A stretch of 64,000 bases of DNA from Pseudorhodoplanes sp049324435. Its GTDB lineage: Bacteria > Pseudomonadota > Alphaproteobacteria > Rhizobiales > Xanthobacteraceae. Numbering within the stretch: the first letter of the stretch is position 1; each line of letters begins with the position of its first letter. The notes under the pieces are model-generated. The model worked only from the letters and a program-made list of their open reading frames with translations. It did not search any database and had not been told where the DNA came from. The DNA is taken from the NCBI GenBank assembly GCA_049324435.1, contig JBMOOQ010000001.1:1-64000 (forward strand). The letters run 5' to 3'. A program made the translations under genes and the position numbers. Shown piece by piece: positions 55,062 to 63,611 of this stretch.

Positions 55062-55901
55062 ATGCCGTCAAAACTGGGGCGCATCTATACCGGCATCGGC
55101 GGCTGGACCTATGCGCCCTGGCGCGGCGAATTCTATCCAAAAGGGCTGCCGCACACCCAGGAGCTGCGTTACGCCGCAACCCATGTGACCTCGATCGAGA
55201 TCAACGGAACTTTCTATCGCACGCAAAGTCCGGCGAGTTACCGCAAATGGGCGTCCGAGGTTCCCGACGGCTTTGTTTTTTCGCTCAAAGGACCGCGCTT
55301 TGCAGTCAATCGCAGCGTGCTCGCCGAGGCCGGAGACTCAATCAAGCGCTTCCTCAATTCCGGTGTCACCGAACTCGGCGATCGCCTGGGCCCGCTGCTC
55401 TGGCAGTTCGCGCCCACCAAGAAATACGACGAGACGGATTTCGGCCGGTTCCTTGAATTGCTGCCCGACAGCTTTGACGGCCATAGGCTGCGCCATGTGG
55501 TTGAAGTGCGACATGACAGCTTCCGCGTGCCGGCCTTCGTGCAGTTGTTGCGACGCTTCGGAATAGCGGTCTGCTTTGCGGACCACGCGACCTACCCGGC
55601 AATCCCCGACGTGACCGCCGATTTTGTCTATGCCCGCCTGCAAAAGGGCAAAGACACGATCAAGACCGGCTATCCGCCGAAGGCGCTCGATGCCTGGGCA
55701 ACCCGCGTGAAGCAATGGGCCGGCGGCGGCGCACCGGAGGATTTGCCGGTGGTCGATCCGGCAGCCAGACTGAAAAAGCAGCCCCGCGACGTCTTTGTCT
55801 ACTTCATCCATGAAGGGAAAATCCGGGCGCCCGCTGCGGCAATGGCGCTGATCGAACGGCTGGGCCCGGGAGTTGATCGAAAGGCCGCCGAGCGGCGATA
55901 G
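55062..55901 (+). CDS. DUF72 domain-containing protein
   Basis: TIM-barrel-like protein of 279 residues. IYTGIGGWTYAPWRGEFYPKGL (part of residues 5-30), FSLKGPRFAVNRS and LLWQFAPTKKYDETDF are standard DUF72 blocks, and DVFVYFIHEGKIRAPAAAMAL is the family end. The biochemical activity is not established. Its stop overlaps a GTG that could start the downstream frame, but the better start of the next gene is 55943. Confidence 0.9.
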   Translation: MPSKLGRIYTGIGGWTYAPWRGEFYPKGLPHTQELRYAATHVTSIEINGTFYRTQSPASYRKWASEVPDGFVFSLKGPRFAVNRSVLAEAGDSIKRFLNSGVTELGDRLGPLLWQFAPTKKYDETDFGRFLELLPDSFDGHRLRHVVEVRHDSFRVPAFVQLLRRFGIAVCFADHATYPAIPDVTADFVYARLQKGKDTIKTGYPPKALDAWATRVKQWAGGGAPEDLPVVDPAARLKKQPRDVFVYFIHEGKIRAPAAAMALIERLGPGVDRKAAERR

Positions 55902-55942
55902 TGCGCCTTGAGCCGGCCGACGCAGCCGGCCGGGAGCACGCT

Positions 55943-56608
55943 ATGGAAATTCCGCTGATTGCCCAGGCCGCGGCGACCGCAGGCATCGTCCTGACCGTGG
56001 TCCAGTACTGGATGAAGACCATGATCCCGCTCAGGATCGTGGGCATCGTCACCAACGTGCTGTTTCTGATCTATGCCGGGATTGCCGGCATCTGGCCCAC
56101 GATCGTACTCAACTGCATCGTGCTGCCGCTCAATCTTTACCGCGTCCACGAAATGCGTCAGCTGATCCGGCGCACCCAGCGCGCCGCGCGCTCCGACCTC
56201 GACATGACATGGCTGCAGCCGTTCATGACCCGCCGAAAGACCAAAAAGGGTCAGGTCATCTTTCGCAAGGGCGACATCGCGGAAGCCATGTATCTGGTCG
56301 TCGCCGGACGCTTCCAGTTGCAGGAAATCGGCATCACGCTGGAGGCTGGAGCCGTGGTGGGCGAACTCGGGCTGCTGTCGCCCGACGGCGTGCGGACCGC
56401 AACCCTGATTTCGATCGATGACGGCGAAGTGCTGTCACTCGCCTACGAGAAGTTCGAGGAATTGTATTATCAGAATCCGGAATTTGGCCTCGGCTTCCTG
56501 AAACTGACCAGCAAGCGGCTGTTCGAGAATATTGCGCGCCTCGAAGCCGAACTCGCGACGCGCCCGCCCCGCATCGTGCCGCAGCCCTCGCCGATGACAA
56601 AGCACTGA
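55943..56608 (+). CDS. Membrane-anchored cyclic-nucleotide-binding protein (copy 1)
   Basis: Protein of 221 residues with about three transmembrane helices in 1-66 (LIAQAAATAGIVLTVVQYWM, IPLRIVGIVTNVLFLIYAG, TIVLNCIVLPLNLYRV). A cyclic-nucleotide-binding barrel (about 90-185) follows. The phosphate-binding segment GELGLLSPDGVRTAT keeps the GE and Arg that normally contact the nucleotide. No output domain follows. The three-helix-plus-cNMP layout is like Popeye-type proteins. GGGAG precedes ATG 55943. A paralogue follows at 57031. Confidence 0.85.
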   Translation: MEIPLIAQAAATAGIVLTVVQYWMKTMIPLRIVGIVTNVLFLIYAGIAGIWPTIVLNCIVLPLNLYRVHEMRQLIRRTQRAARSDLDMTWLQPFMTRRKTKKGQVIFRKGDIAEAMYLVVAGRFQLQEIGITLEAGAVVGELGLLSPDGVRTATLISIDDGEVLSLAYEKFEELYYQNPEFGLGFLKLTSKRLFENIARLEAELATRPPRIVPQPSPMTKH

Positions 56609-57030
56609 AAGTGCAGATAAGGAAAAAGCCACGAAATGAAGCAGATGCGCTTACATCCGGCGTCACCAGCAACATTCGTGGCCTCGTACGATGGAGCTTT
56701 CGCATCAACATCGCTTGGCCAAGATATGGGAGCCCGCCGGCGCGACCGCAAGGGGCTGCCGGCCTTTTGTCGGTTGCCAGCCGCGCAGGTTCACGTGGCT
56801 GAATCGGTCACGAGCCACAGCAGCGCGAACCGGTCATGCCCGCGCTGCAGGATGCAAGGTCCATTCGAGGGCCTGAACGGGCCAGGGCTGAGAATGAGGC
56901 GCTGCGGGCGGGTCCGAACCGGGCGAAGTCCGACAGGGAAAATAACGAGCGCTGGCGCTTCGCAAATTGCCGTTGAACGCCGCTGCGAACGCGGTCAGTC
57001 TTCGCACGCAACATATGCTGGGGGGTCGCA
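56609..57030. other. Intergenic region between the two cNMP paralogues
   Basis: Unusually long gap (422 bases) in an otherwise tight region. Contains a short hairpin at the upstream stop (GCACT-GAA-AGTGC, 56602-56614) and a looser pair GCCACGAA (56628-56635) / TTCGTGGC (56675-56682). The frames crossing it do not look like proteins. No clear terminator or gene. Confidence 0.5.
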
Positions 57031-57723
57031 ATGGGTTTTGCCGATATCTTGGAGCATTTCGGAGGTCTCCAGCCAACCGAATGGCTCGGCTACATCGCCG
57101 CCGCCTTTATCTTTGCCACCTTCTCGATGAAGACGATGGTGCCGTTGCGCATCGTTGCGATTGTCAGCAACGTCCTTTTCATACTCTACGGATACCTCCA
57201 TCCGGCCTACCCGGTCCTGGTCCTGCATATCGCATTACTGCCGCTCAACATCCTCCGGCTCCAGCAAATGCTCTCGCTTGTCCACGAAGCAAAAGCGGCG
57301 CAGGACGACGACCTCGATATGAACTGGATCAAGCCCTTCACCAGGACACGCGAAATGACGCCCGGCGAGGTGCTGTTCCGAAAGGGCGATCCTGCCAACG
57401 AGATTATCTTCATTATGTCCGGCAGCGTGCGCATTCCTGAACTTGGAATCCAGGTTCCGTCCGGCGATGTAATTGGCGAACTCGGCATGCTGTCGCCCGA
57501 CAAGGTCCGCACACAATCTGCGGTCTGTGTCGATGGCGGGCAGTTGCTGGTCATCACCTACGATCAGGTGCGGCAGCTGTTTTTCCAGAATCCGAAGTTC
57601 GGATACTATTTCATGCAGCTGAGCGCACGGCGGCTGTTCGAGAACATGAAGCGCATGCAGGCCGAAATCGAGAGGCTACGGAAAATCCAGCGCGCAGATG
57701 AACTTTACCCCGCAGAGCCGTGA
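57031..57723 (+). CDS. Membrane-anchored cyclic-nucleotide-binding protein (copy 2)
   Basis: Paralogue of the 55943 protein, 230 residues, same order: about three N-terminal helices (LGYIAAAFIFATFSMKTMVPL, RIVAIVSNVLFILYGYL, VLVLHIALLPLNILRL) then a cNMP domain with GELGMLSPDKVRTQS. Shared words such as MKTM(I/V)PLRIV, LPLN and DLDMNW/DLDMTW show that the two are duplicates. GGGGGG is a few bases upstream of the ATG. The ligand-binding GE and Arg are retained in both copies. Confidence 0.87.
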   Translation: MGFADILEHFGGLQPTEWLGYIAAAFIFATFSMKTMVPLRIVAIVSNVLFILYGYLHPAYPVLVLHIALLPLNILRLQQMLSLVHEAKAAQDDDLDMNWIKPFTRTREMTPGEVLFRKGDPANEIIFIMSGSVRIPELGIQVPSGDVIGELGMLSPDKVRTQSAVCVDGGQLLVITYDQVRQLFFQNPKFGYYFMQLSARRLFENMKRMQAEIERLRKIQRADELYPAEP

Positions 57724-58956
57724 CTATTCCGCCGGCACCGCTTGCGGTTTGCGCGTCTCGGCTCCCGAAACCATAACCGCCAGACCAAGCGTCGCCAGGA
57801 AGAACATCAGGCAGATGATGGCGGTAAACAAAAGCACGAGGTCGAAACCGCCGCGCTGATGCAGGAAGGCGATCGCCGCGACCGCGACACCCGCCGTGAT
57901 GAAAACCAGAAAATAGCGCACCGCATACACACGGCCGCGCCAGGCGTCTGCTGTGTAACGCGCCAGCACGATGTCGTTCACCGTCACCTGCCCGTAGACA
58001 CCGGCCATGGCGAGTGCGAGCGCTACAAGGAGCATCGGCCCAGTGGCCACCACCGACCAGGCGGCGCCCACGAACAGGATTAGCGTCACGATCACAAAGA
58101 GAATATGCGGCGCAATCCATTCCACGAGGCGCCCGACCGCGAGCTGCGCGATGCCGCCGACCACAAACACCGCTGTCGCAATGCCGCCGACCGCGACCAG
58201 CGAAATTTCCTGCCCCGCGCGTTCGTCGATCACCTTCGGCAGCGCCACGGTGATGACGTTGAAGGCAAGTCCGGCGCCGAGCGCAATGATGACGAACAAT
58301 CCGAACACGACGAAGGTCGCGGTGCGGCCGAGCCGGACATCGGGATTGGTCTTGCGCGCGCTCCTTCCGGTGATGTCCTCTTTCTCCATCCAGAGATAGA
58401 CAAGCCCGGTCACGATACACACCGCACCGGGAATAAAGAAGGCCATACGCCAGCCGAGATAGCTCGCAATCAGCGCGGTGATCCCGGCCGCAAGCGCTAC
58501 CCCCATATTTCCGCAAACGCCATTGAAGGCGAGCGTGCGCCCGCGCGCCTTCGAGGCTTCGATCAGCATCGACATGCCCACGGGGTGATAGATCGCCGCG
58601 AACATGCCGAGCGCGCCGAGCGCGATCGCAAGCGTAACGAGATTTGGCGCAAGGCCCGCCGCGAACAGCGATGCGCCGCAGCCGAACCAGAACACCGCCA
58701 TCATGTTGCGGCGGCTCCAGTGATCGCCGAGCCACCCCGCCGGCAGCGAGAACACCCCAAACGAGATGAAGGCGGCGGTCGAGAGCGCAATCAGCTCGCC
58801 ATAGGTCCGCGCATAGACCGCCTCAAGCCCGATCACCACGGTCGGGTAGATCAGCAGCACGTAGTGATCCATCGCGTGCGCCCAGTTGAGAAACCCGATG
58901 GATTTGCGGGTGTCCCGGCTGAGGGGCGGGAGAGCGGCGGTTGTCGCGTCGGCCAT
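57724..58956 (-). CDS. MFS transporter
   Basis: Twelve-helix major facilitator of 410 residues. The loop between helices 2 and 3 has PAGWLGDHWSRRNMMAV, and helix 5 has NGVCGNMGVALAAG. The long central loop carries KEDITGRSARKTNP. It diverges from an AraC-type regulator (59074), an arrangement typical of a regulated exporter. Stops against the cNMP gene with no spacer. Substrate unknown. Confidence 0.9.
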   Translation of the reverse strand: MADATTAALPPLSRDTRKSIGFLNWAHAMDHYVLLIYPTVVIGLEAVYARTYGELIALSTAAFISFGVFSLPAGWLGDHWSRRNMMAVFWFGCGASLFAAGLAPNLVTLAIALGALGMFAAIYHPVGMSMLIEASKARGRTLAFNGVCGNMGVALAAGITALIASYLGWRMAFFIPGAVCIVTGLVYLWMEKEDITGRSARKTNPDVRLGRTATFVVFGLFVIIALGAGLAFNVITVALPKVIDERAGQEISLVAVGGIATAVFVVGGIAQLAVGRLVEWIAPHILFVIVTLILFVGAAWSVVATGPMLLVALALAMAGVYGQVTVNDIVLARYTADAWRGRVYAVRYFLVFITAGVAVAAIAFLHQRGGFDLVLLFTAIICLMFFLATLGLAVMVSGAETRKPQAVPAE

Positions 58957-59073
58957 GGGTCATCCGGCAAAAGGAATCTGCCACGTCATGATTATCCTTG
59001 CCCGATGGCGATGTTAGGTCGAATATCATCGCGATTGGGCCACGCCTGATCGGACCACCTCGGGAACCGCGCC

Positions 59074-59877
59074 GTGCCTGCCAATTTGCGCCCTGAATAT
59101 CGGAACAATCGCGACGACGCCCCCCGCCCGGTCGCGGCCATGGCTGCAAGCTTCGCCGACGGCGATCGCATCCCGCTTCACCTGCACAAGCGCGGCCAGC
59201 TCATCCACGCGATCCACGGCACCATGAAAGTTGAGACTGCCGAGGCCGCTTGGATCGTGCCGCCGGCGCTGGCGCTCTGGATGCCACCCGCCTATCCGCA
59301 CGGCATGGTCATGCGTGGCGAGCTGGCCATGCGCACGATCTACATCGATCCGCAGGCGTGCCGCGAATTGCCGCAAAACCCGCTTCTGGTCGAGATCGGC
59401 GGCCTGATGCGGGAACTGATCCTCGCCGCGCTTGAGGAGCCGCTCGATTATGATGAGTCCGGCCGCGGCGGCATGATCGCGAAACTGATCCTCGCCGAGC
59501 TTGCCCGCATGCAGGAACGGCAGATGCACGTGCCGATGCCCCGCGATCCACGGGCGACCCGCGTCGCACGCGCGCTGCTCGAACAGCCGGATGCGGACGG
59601 CGATCTCGACGCCTGGGCGGAGCGTGCCGGCGCCAGCCGCCGAACGCTGGCGCGGCTGTTTCGCGCCGAAACCGGCTTCAGCTTCAATGAGTGGCGGTCG
59701 CGCCTGCGCGCCATCGATGGGCTGGCGCGCCTGTCCGCGGGCGAACCGGTCGGCACGGTTGCGTCTGCGGTGGGCTATGCGAGTGCGAGCGCTTTCTCTG
59801 CCATGGTCCGGCGCAACTTCGGTGAAGCGCCACGGCGCATGATCCGCCGCCAACAGCGCAAGGCATTGCAACCTTAG
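59074..59877 (+). CDS. AraC family regulator with cupin sensor
   Basis: Regulator of 267 residues. An N-terminal cupin-like sensor (about 25-110; GDRIPLHLHKRGQLIHAIHG) precedes a C-terminal double helix-turn-helix (about 170-265) with LDAWAERAGASRRTLARLFRAETG and VGYASASAFSAMVRRNFGEAPRRM. Start is GTG 59074; an internal ATG at 59140 is possible. Divergent from the MFS gene, which it probably controls. Confidence 0.92.
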   Translation: MPANLRPEYRNNRDDAPRPVAAMAASFADGDRIPLHLHKRGQLIHAIHGTMKVETAEAAWIVPPALALWMPPAYPHGMVMRGELAMRTIYIDPQACRELPQNPLLVEIGGLMRELILAALEEPLDYDESGRGGMIAKLILAELARMQERQMHVPMPRDPRATRVARALLEQPDADGDLDAWAERAGASRRTLARLFRAETGFSFNEWRSRLRAIDGLARLSAGEPVGTVASAVGYASASAFSAMVRRNFGEAPRRMIRRQQRKALQP

Positions 59878-59953
59878 ATTGCCGCGCGTAGTATGCTATC
59901 GGGCTGTGGCTGCGTATCCTGCCGGTCCGCGTCGGTATCGGGTTTTCGTCTCC

Positions 59954-60691
59954 ATGTTCAGCGTGCGTGGCGTGGTCGCGGGGCTTGCCGCCGCCGCGAT
60001 GCTCGTAGTGTTGGGCAATGACGTCGCGCGGGCTGATAGCTTCGCGCGGGATGATGATACGTCTCTGTATTTCGCCGGAACGGATCTCTGGCGGCATGGC
60101 GGTTTCTCGTATGGCGGAATGCTGTGGGCGCCCGAGGGGCTCGACCGCGAGGGCTTCACCTTCAAGATGCTGATTGGCAGCGGCTCGTACCGATATCTGT
60201 CCGGAACGCTCGGCGACGCGCCGGTTACCGGCAGCCAGATCACCGGCTTTGCACTGATCGGCCGCCGGTTCGTGAGCGGCAAGACATTCGTGACCGTGCT
60301 CGGCGGCCTCGATGTGCAGTATCACACGACGTCGCCCTACGATCCCGGCAGTGATCTGAACGGGACGCATGCCGGGCTCCGCGGCGCGATCGAGTTCTGG
60401 CATGAGCCGGATGCAGCGACGATGATCGCGGGCGACGCCACCGTCTCCTCGATCGGGCCGAGCTACGCGGCCCGCGCGGCCTTCGGATGGCGCATTGCCG
60501 ATGCTTTCTATCTCGGGCCCGAAATCGCCGGCTTCGCCAGCCGCGACACCTATCAGCAGCTCCGCGCCGGGATTCACATCACCGGACTGCGCTATTCCTG
60601 GATTGAATGGTCGGCGGCCGCCGGCTGGGCGATCGACTCCGACGACCGCGACGGATTTTACGGGCGGATCGGAATGCATGTGCGGCGGTGA
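59954..60691 (+). CDS. Cellulose biosynthesis protein BcsS-like
   Basis: Secreted or outer-membrane protein of 245 residues with a signal peptide (about 1-27, ending ARA). LYFAGTDLWRHGGFSYGGMLWAP and later alternating strands (AFYLGPEIAGFASRDTYQQLRAGIHITGLRY) match the BcsS family, a predicted small beta-barrel of some cellulose loci. No cellulose synthase gene is present here, so it is an orphan. ATG 59954 suits the signal peptide better than 59879. Confidence 0.82.
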   Translation: MFSVRGVVAGLAAAAMLVVLGNDVARADSFARDDDTSLYFAGTDLWRHGGFSYGGMLWAPEGLDREGFTFKMLIGSGSYRYLSGTLGDAPVTGSQITGFALIGRRFVSGKTFVTVLGGLDVQYHTTSPYDPGSDLNGTHAGLRGAIEFWHEPDAATMIAGDATVSSIGPSYAARAAFGWRIADAFYLGPEIAGFASRDTYQQLRAGIHITGLRYSWIEWSAAAGWAIDSDDRDGFYGRIGMHVRR

Positions 60692-60702
60692 TCGTAAGAG
60701 CC

Positions 60703-61884
60703 TCAATCCAGCGTCCGCCGGAACCGCAGCACCGCGATCGTCATCGCGATCAGCATCAAAACGAACAGCGCGATCGCGTCGTAATGCAAATCGTCGAGCG
60801 TTGCGCCCTTCAGCATGATCGCACGTACGATCCGGATATAATGCGTGAGCGGCAGCGCCTCGCCGATCCATTGCGCCCAGAGCGGCATGCCGGCAAACGG
60901 GAACATGAATCCGGACAGAAGGATGTTCGGCAGGAAGAACATCATAGACATCTGCACAGCCTGCAGCTGGTTCTGCGCGACCGTCGAAAACGTGTAGCCG
61001 ATCGACAGATTCGCCGCGATGAACAGCGTCGAGAGCCACGCCAGGAGATACAGACTGCCCAGGATTGGCACATGGAACAGCGTGACGCCGGTGCCGATGA
61101 TCAACGCCGCCTGAATAAATCCAACGACGATATAAGGAATGATTTTCCCCAGCATGATTTCGAGCGGCGTGATCGGCATCGCCAGAAGCGCTTCCATCGT
61201 GCCGCGTTCGATCTCGCGCGTGACCGACAGCGCGGTGAAGATCAGCATGGTCATGGTGAGGATCGTGCCGACCAGACCCGGCACGATGTTGAGTGCCGTC
61301 TCGGCCGCCGGGTTGTAACGGGCATGGGTGCGGAATTCGAACAATGGCTGTCCGGCATCGGGGAGCCCGCGATCGTTCTGCAATGCTGTTCGTACCAATT
61401 GCCCAAGTGCACCGAGCGCAGAGCCCGACGCAACCGGATCGGTCGCGTCGGCTGCGACCAGCAACGAGGGCCGCTCGCCGCGCCGGATCGCACGCTCGAA
61501 CCCGCGCGGAATTTCGACCCCGAACAACACCGTGCCGGACGCGATCAGCCGGTCGAATTCGGCCTCATCCTCGACCTGGTGCGTGACCTTGAAATAGCGG
61601 GTGTTCTGCAGCGCCTTCAGGACCGAACGGCCGAGATCGCTGTTCTCCTGCAACAGCACGGCGGTCGGCAGGTTGCGCGGTGTGGTGTTGATCGCATAGC
61701 CGAACAGGACGAGCTGCATCAACGGGATCATCACGATCATCGCAAACGATACACGGTCGCGGCGCAGCTGAATGAATTCCTTGATTAGCATCGCGCCGGT
61801 GCGGCGCCAGAACGCTGTCCACTGCGAAACATTGACGCTCGCCGGCGCACCTGCCGAAGTGCCCATGGGGGACTGCGCGGTCAT
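60703..61884 (-). CDS. ABC-2 type transporter permease
   Basis: Membrane component of an exporter, 393 residues. One helix near 38-60, a periplasmic domain (about 65-185), then five helices. It resembles YhhJ/YbhR: TMLIFTALSVTREIERGTMEALLAMPITPLEIMLGK is the characteristic ABC2 stretch. Its start overlaps the ATPase stop by four bases (ATGA), so it is translated with the ATPase. Last gene of the TetR-HlyD-ATPase-permease operon. Confidence 0.92.
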   Translation of the reverse strand: MTAQSPMGTSAGAPASVNVSQWTAFWRRTGAMLIKEFIQLRRDRVSFAMIVMIPLMQLVLFGYAINTTPRNLPTAVLLQENSDLGRSVLKALQNTRYFKVTHQVEDEAEFDRLIASGTVLFGVEIPRGFERAIRRGERPSLLVAADATDPVASGSALGALGQLVRTALQNDRGLPDAGQPLFEFRTHARYNPAAETALNIVPGLVGTILTMTMLIFTALSVTREIERGTMEALLAMPITPLEIMLGKIIPYIVVGFIQAALIIGTGVTLFHVPILGSLYLLAWLSTLFIAANLSIGYTFSTVAQNQLQAVQMSMMFFLPNILLSGFMFPFAGMPLWAQWIGEALPLTHYIRIVRAIMLKGATLDDLHYDAIALFVLMLIAMTIAVLRFRRTLD

Positions 61885-62813
61885 TGGAAGTTGTCCCTGG
61901 CGCGGCTCATCAGATCGATGAACACGTCTTCGAGCGTCGGCTCGGACGCCTTCCAGGCAAGTCTCGACCGGTCGCGGTAAGGCCTGATCGCATCGTCCAG
62001 CGCAGCTTTATCCCGGCCGGAGACATGGAGGCTGTTACCGAACGGCGCGACCATGTCGATGCCGGACTTGCCCTGCAATTCATGCAGCAACCCGTTCATA
62101 TCCGGGCCGCTCACATCGTAGGTTGTAAGCCCGGCCTGCCGGATGACCTCTTCTACCGTGCCATGGGTGAGCAGATCGCCATAGGCGATATATGCAATCT
62201 CGTGGCAGCGCTCAGCCTCATCCATGTAGTGGGTCGAAACCAGCACCGTGAGTCCTTCTGCCGCGAGCGCGTGAATCTCGTCCCAGAATTCGCGGCGCGC
62301 TTTAGGATCGACACCGGCGGTCGGCTCATCGAGCAAAAGAAGCTGCGGCGACGGCAAGGTGCAGGCGCCGAGTGCCAGCCGCTGCTTCCAACCGCCGGAC
62401 AATTCGCCCGCAAGCTGCTCCTCGCGGCCTTTCAATCCGAGCCGCGCGATCATGTCCCGTGCTGCCTGCGCAGGGTCTTTCATGAGATGCAGCCGCGCAA
62501 CGAATTCAAGATTCTCACGTACCGAAAGATCCTGATACAGACTGAAGCGCTGTGTCATGTAGCCGACCCGCAACTTGATCTGGTCGGCCTCGGTGCGGAT
62601 GTCATAGCCAAGGCAGGTTCCATCGCCCTTGTCCGGCGTGAGCAGCCCGGTGAGCATCCGGATCGTGGTGGTCTTGCCTGACCCGTTCGGCCCGAGAAAC
62701 CCGTAGATCGTGCCTTTTCTCACCTGCATCGACAGATCGCGCACCACCACGCGGCTGCCGAAGGATTTCGTCAGGCCATGCACGTCGATCGCAATCTTGG
62801 GATTTGCGGTCAT
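61881..62813 (-). CDS. ABC transporter ATP-binding protein
   Basis: Cytoplasmic ATPase of 310 residues. Walker A GPNGSGKTT (41-49), signature LSGGW (138-142) and Walker B LLLLDEP (158-164) are intact, and the following segment is TAGVDPKARREFWDEI. It powers the ABC-2 permease encoded by the next gene. It begins 12 bases after the HlyD gene and overlaps the permease start. The C-terminal ~90 residues form the usual extension of drug-type exporters. Confidence 0.94.
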   Translation of the reverse strand: MTANPKIAIDVHGLTKSFGSRVVVRDLSMQVRKGTIYGFLGPNGSGKTTTIRMLTGLLTPDKGDGTCLGYDIRTEADQIKLRVGYMTQRFSLYQDLSVRENLEFVARLHLMKDPAQAARDMIARLGLKGREEQLAGELSGGWKQRLALGACTLPSPQLLLLDEPTAGVDPKARREFWDEIHALAAEGLTVLVSTHYMDEAERCHEIAYIAYGDLLTHGTVEEVIRQAGLTTYDVSGPDMNGLLHELQGKSGIDMVAPFGNSLHVSGRDKAALDDAIRPYRDRSRLAWKASEPTLEDVFIDLMSRARDNFQ

Positions 62814-62825
62814 GTGCTGCCGCCG

Positions 62826-63611
62826 TTATTTCGCCGACGCAGTTTTCGGCGTCACCGTGACATCGACCGGTTGTCCGACACGCAATGCGCCGGGATCGTT
62901 CGGCAGCGCCTCAACCAGATAGAGCAGCTTGTGACGTTCCTGCTGCGAATAGATGACGGGCGGCGTATACTCGGCATATTGCGAGATGAAGCTGATCTTG
63001 CCGCTCATGCCTGCCGGGCAGCCGTCGCAGGAAAAGACGATCGGATCGTCGATTGCGAGCCGTGCCAGCATTGGTTCGGGAACATAGAAGCGCACCTTTA
63101 CATTGCCAGGCGGCAGGATCGAAACGATCGGACGGCTGGCAGGCACGGTTTCTCCGGCGCGGTAATAGACCTGCTGCACCAGCCCAGTGACCGGGCTCAA
63201 TAGACGCCGCCGCGCAAGCCGGGTCTGGGCGGCGGCGAGCTTTGCCTGCGCCTCGCGATACAGAGCCTGTGCGACGTCGAAGTCCTTTTGCGTACCGGCC
63301 TTGCTTTGCAGCAATTGCTGGGCGCGATCATAAGCCTGCTTGGTATTGGCAAGCGTTGCCTCCGCGACGCCGAGATCGGCCTTTTGCAGGTCTTCGTCCA
63401 GAACGAACAGCAGCTGTCCCTTCTTTACCGCATCGCCCTGACGCACCAGCATCTGTTCGATACGCCCCTGCTCGTCGGGACTGACGAAGATGAAATCGCC
63501 CTCGATCCAGCCTTGCAGCACATTGTTGCTGCCGCTGCTGCAGGCAGAGACAAACAGGCACAACGCAAGCAGAACCGGTTTCAGCCGATCGCTTGCCGGC
63601 ATCAAAGTCAT
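62826..63611 (-). CDS. HlyD family periplasmic adaptor lipoprotein
   Basis: Membrane-fusion protein of 261 residues. A lipoprotein signal with VSAC (Cys24) anchors it. EGDFIFVSPDEQGRIEQMLVRQGDAVKKGQLLFVLDE is the split lipoyl domain start, a helical hairpin runs at about 80-150, and the second half closes the lipoyl and beta-barrel. It links the ABC permease to an outer-membrane channel, as in YbhG/YhiI. Its ATG overlaps the TetR gene stop. Confidence 0.92.
   Translation of the reverse strand: MTLMPASDRLKPVLLALCLFVSACSSGSNNVLQGWIEGDFIFVSPDEQGRIEQMLVRQGDAVKKGQLLFVLDEDLQKADLGVAEATLANTKQAYDRAQQLLQSKAGTQKDFDVAQALYREAQAKLAAAQTRLARRRLLSPVTGLVQQVYYRAGETVPASRPIVSILPPGNVKVRFYVPEPMLARLAIDDPIVFSCDGCPAGMSGKISFISQYAEYTPPVIYSQQERHKLLYLVEALPNDPGALRVGQPVDVTVTPKTASAK

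Noticed and set aside
56636..57130. Plus-strand frame of 164 codons between the cNMP genes
   Set aside because: Biased low-information composition, overlaps the start of the second cNMP gene, no domain.
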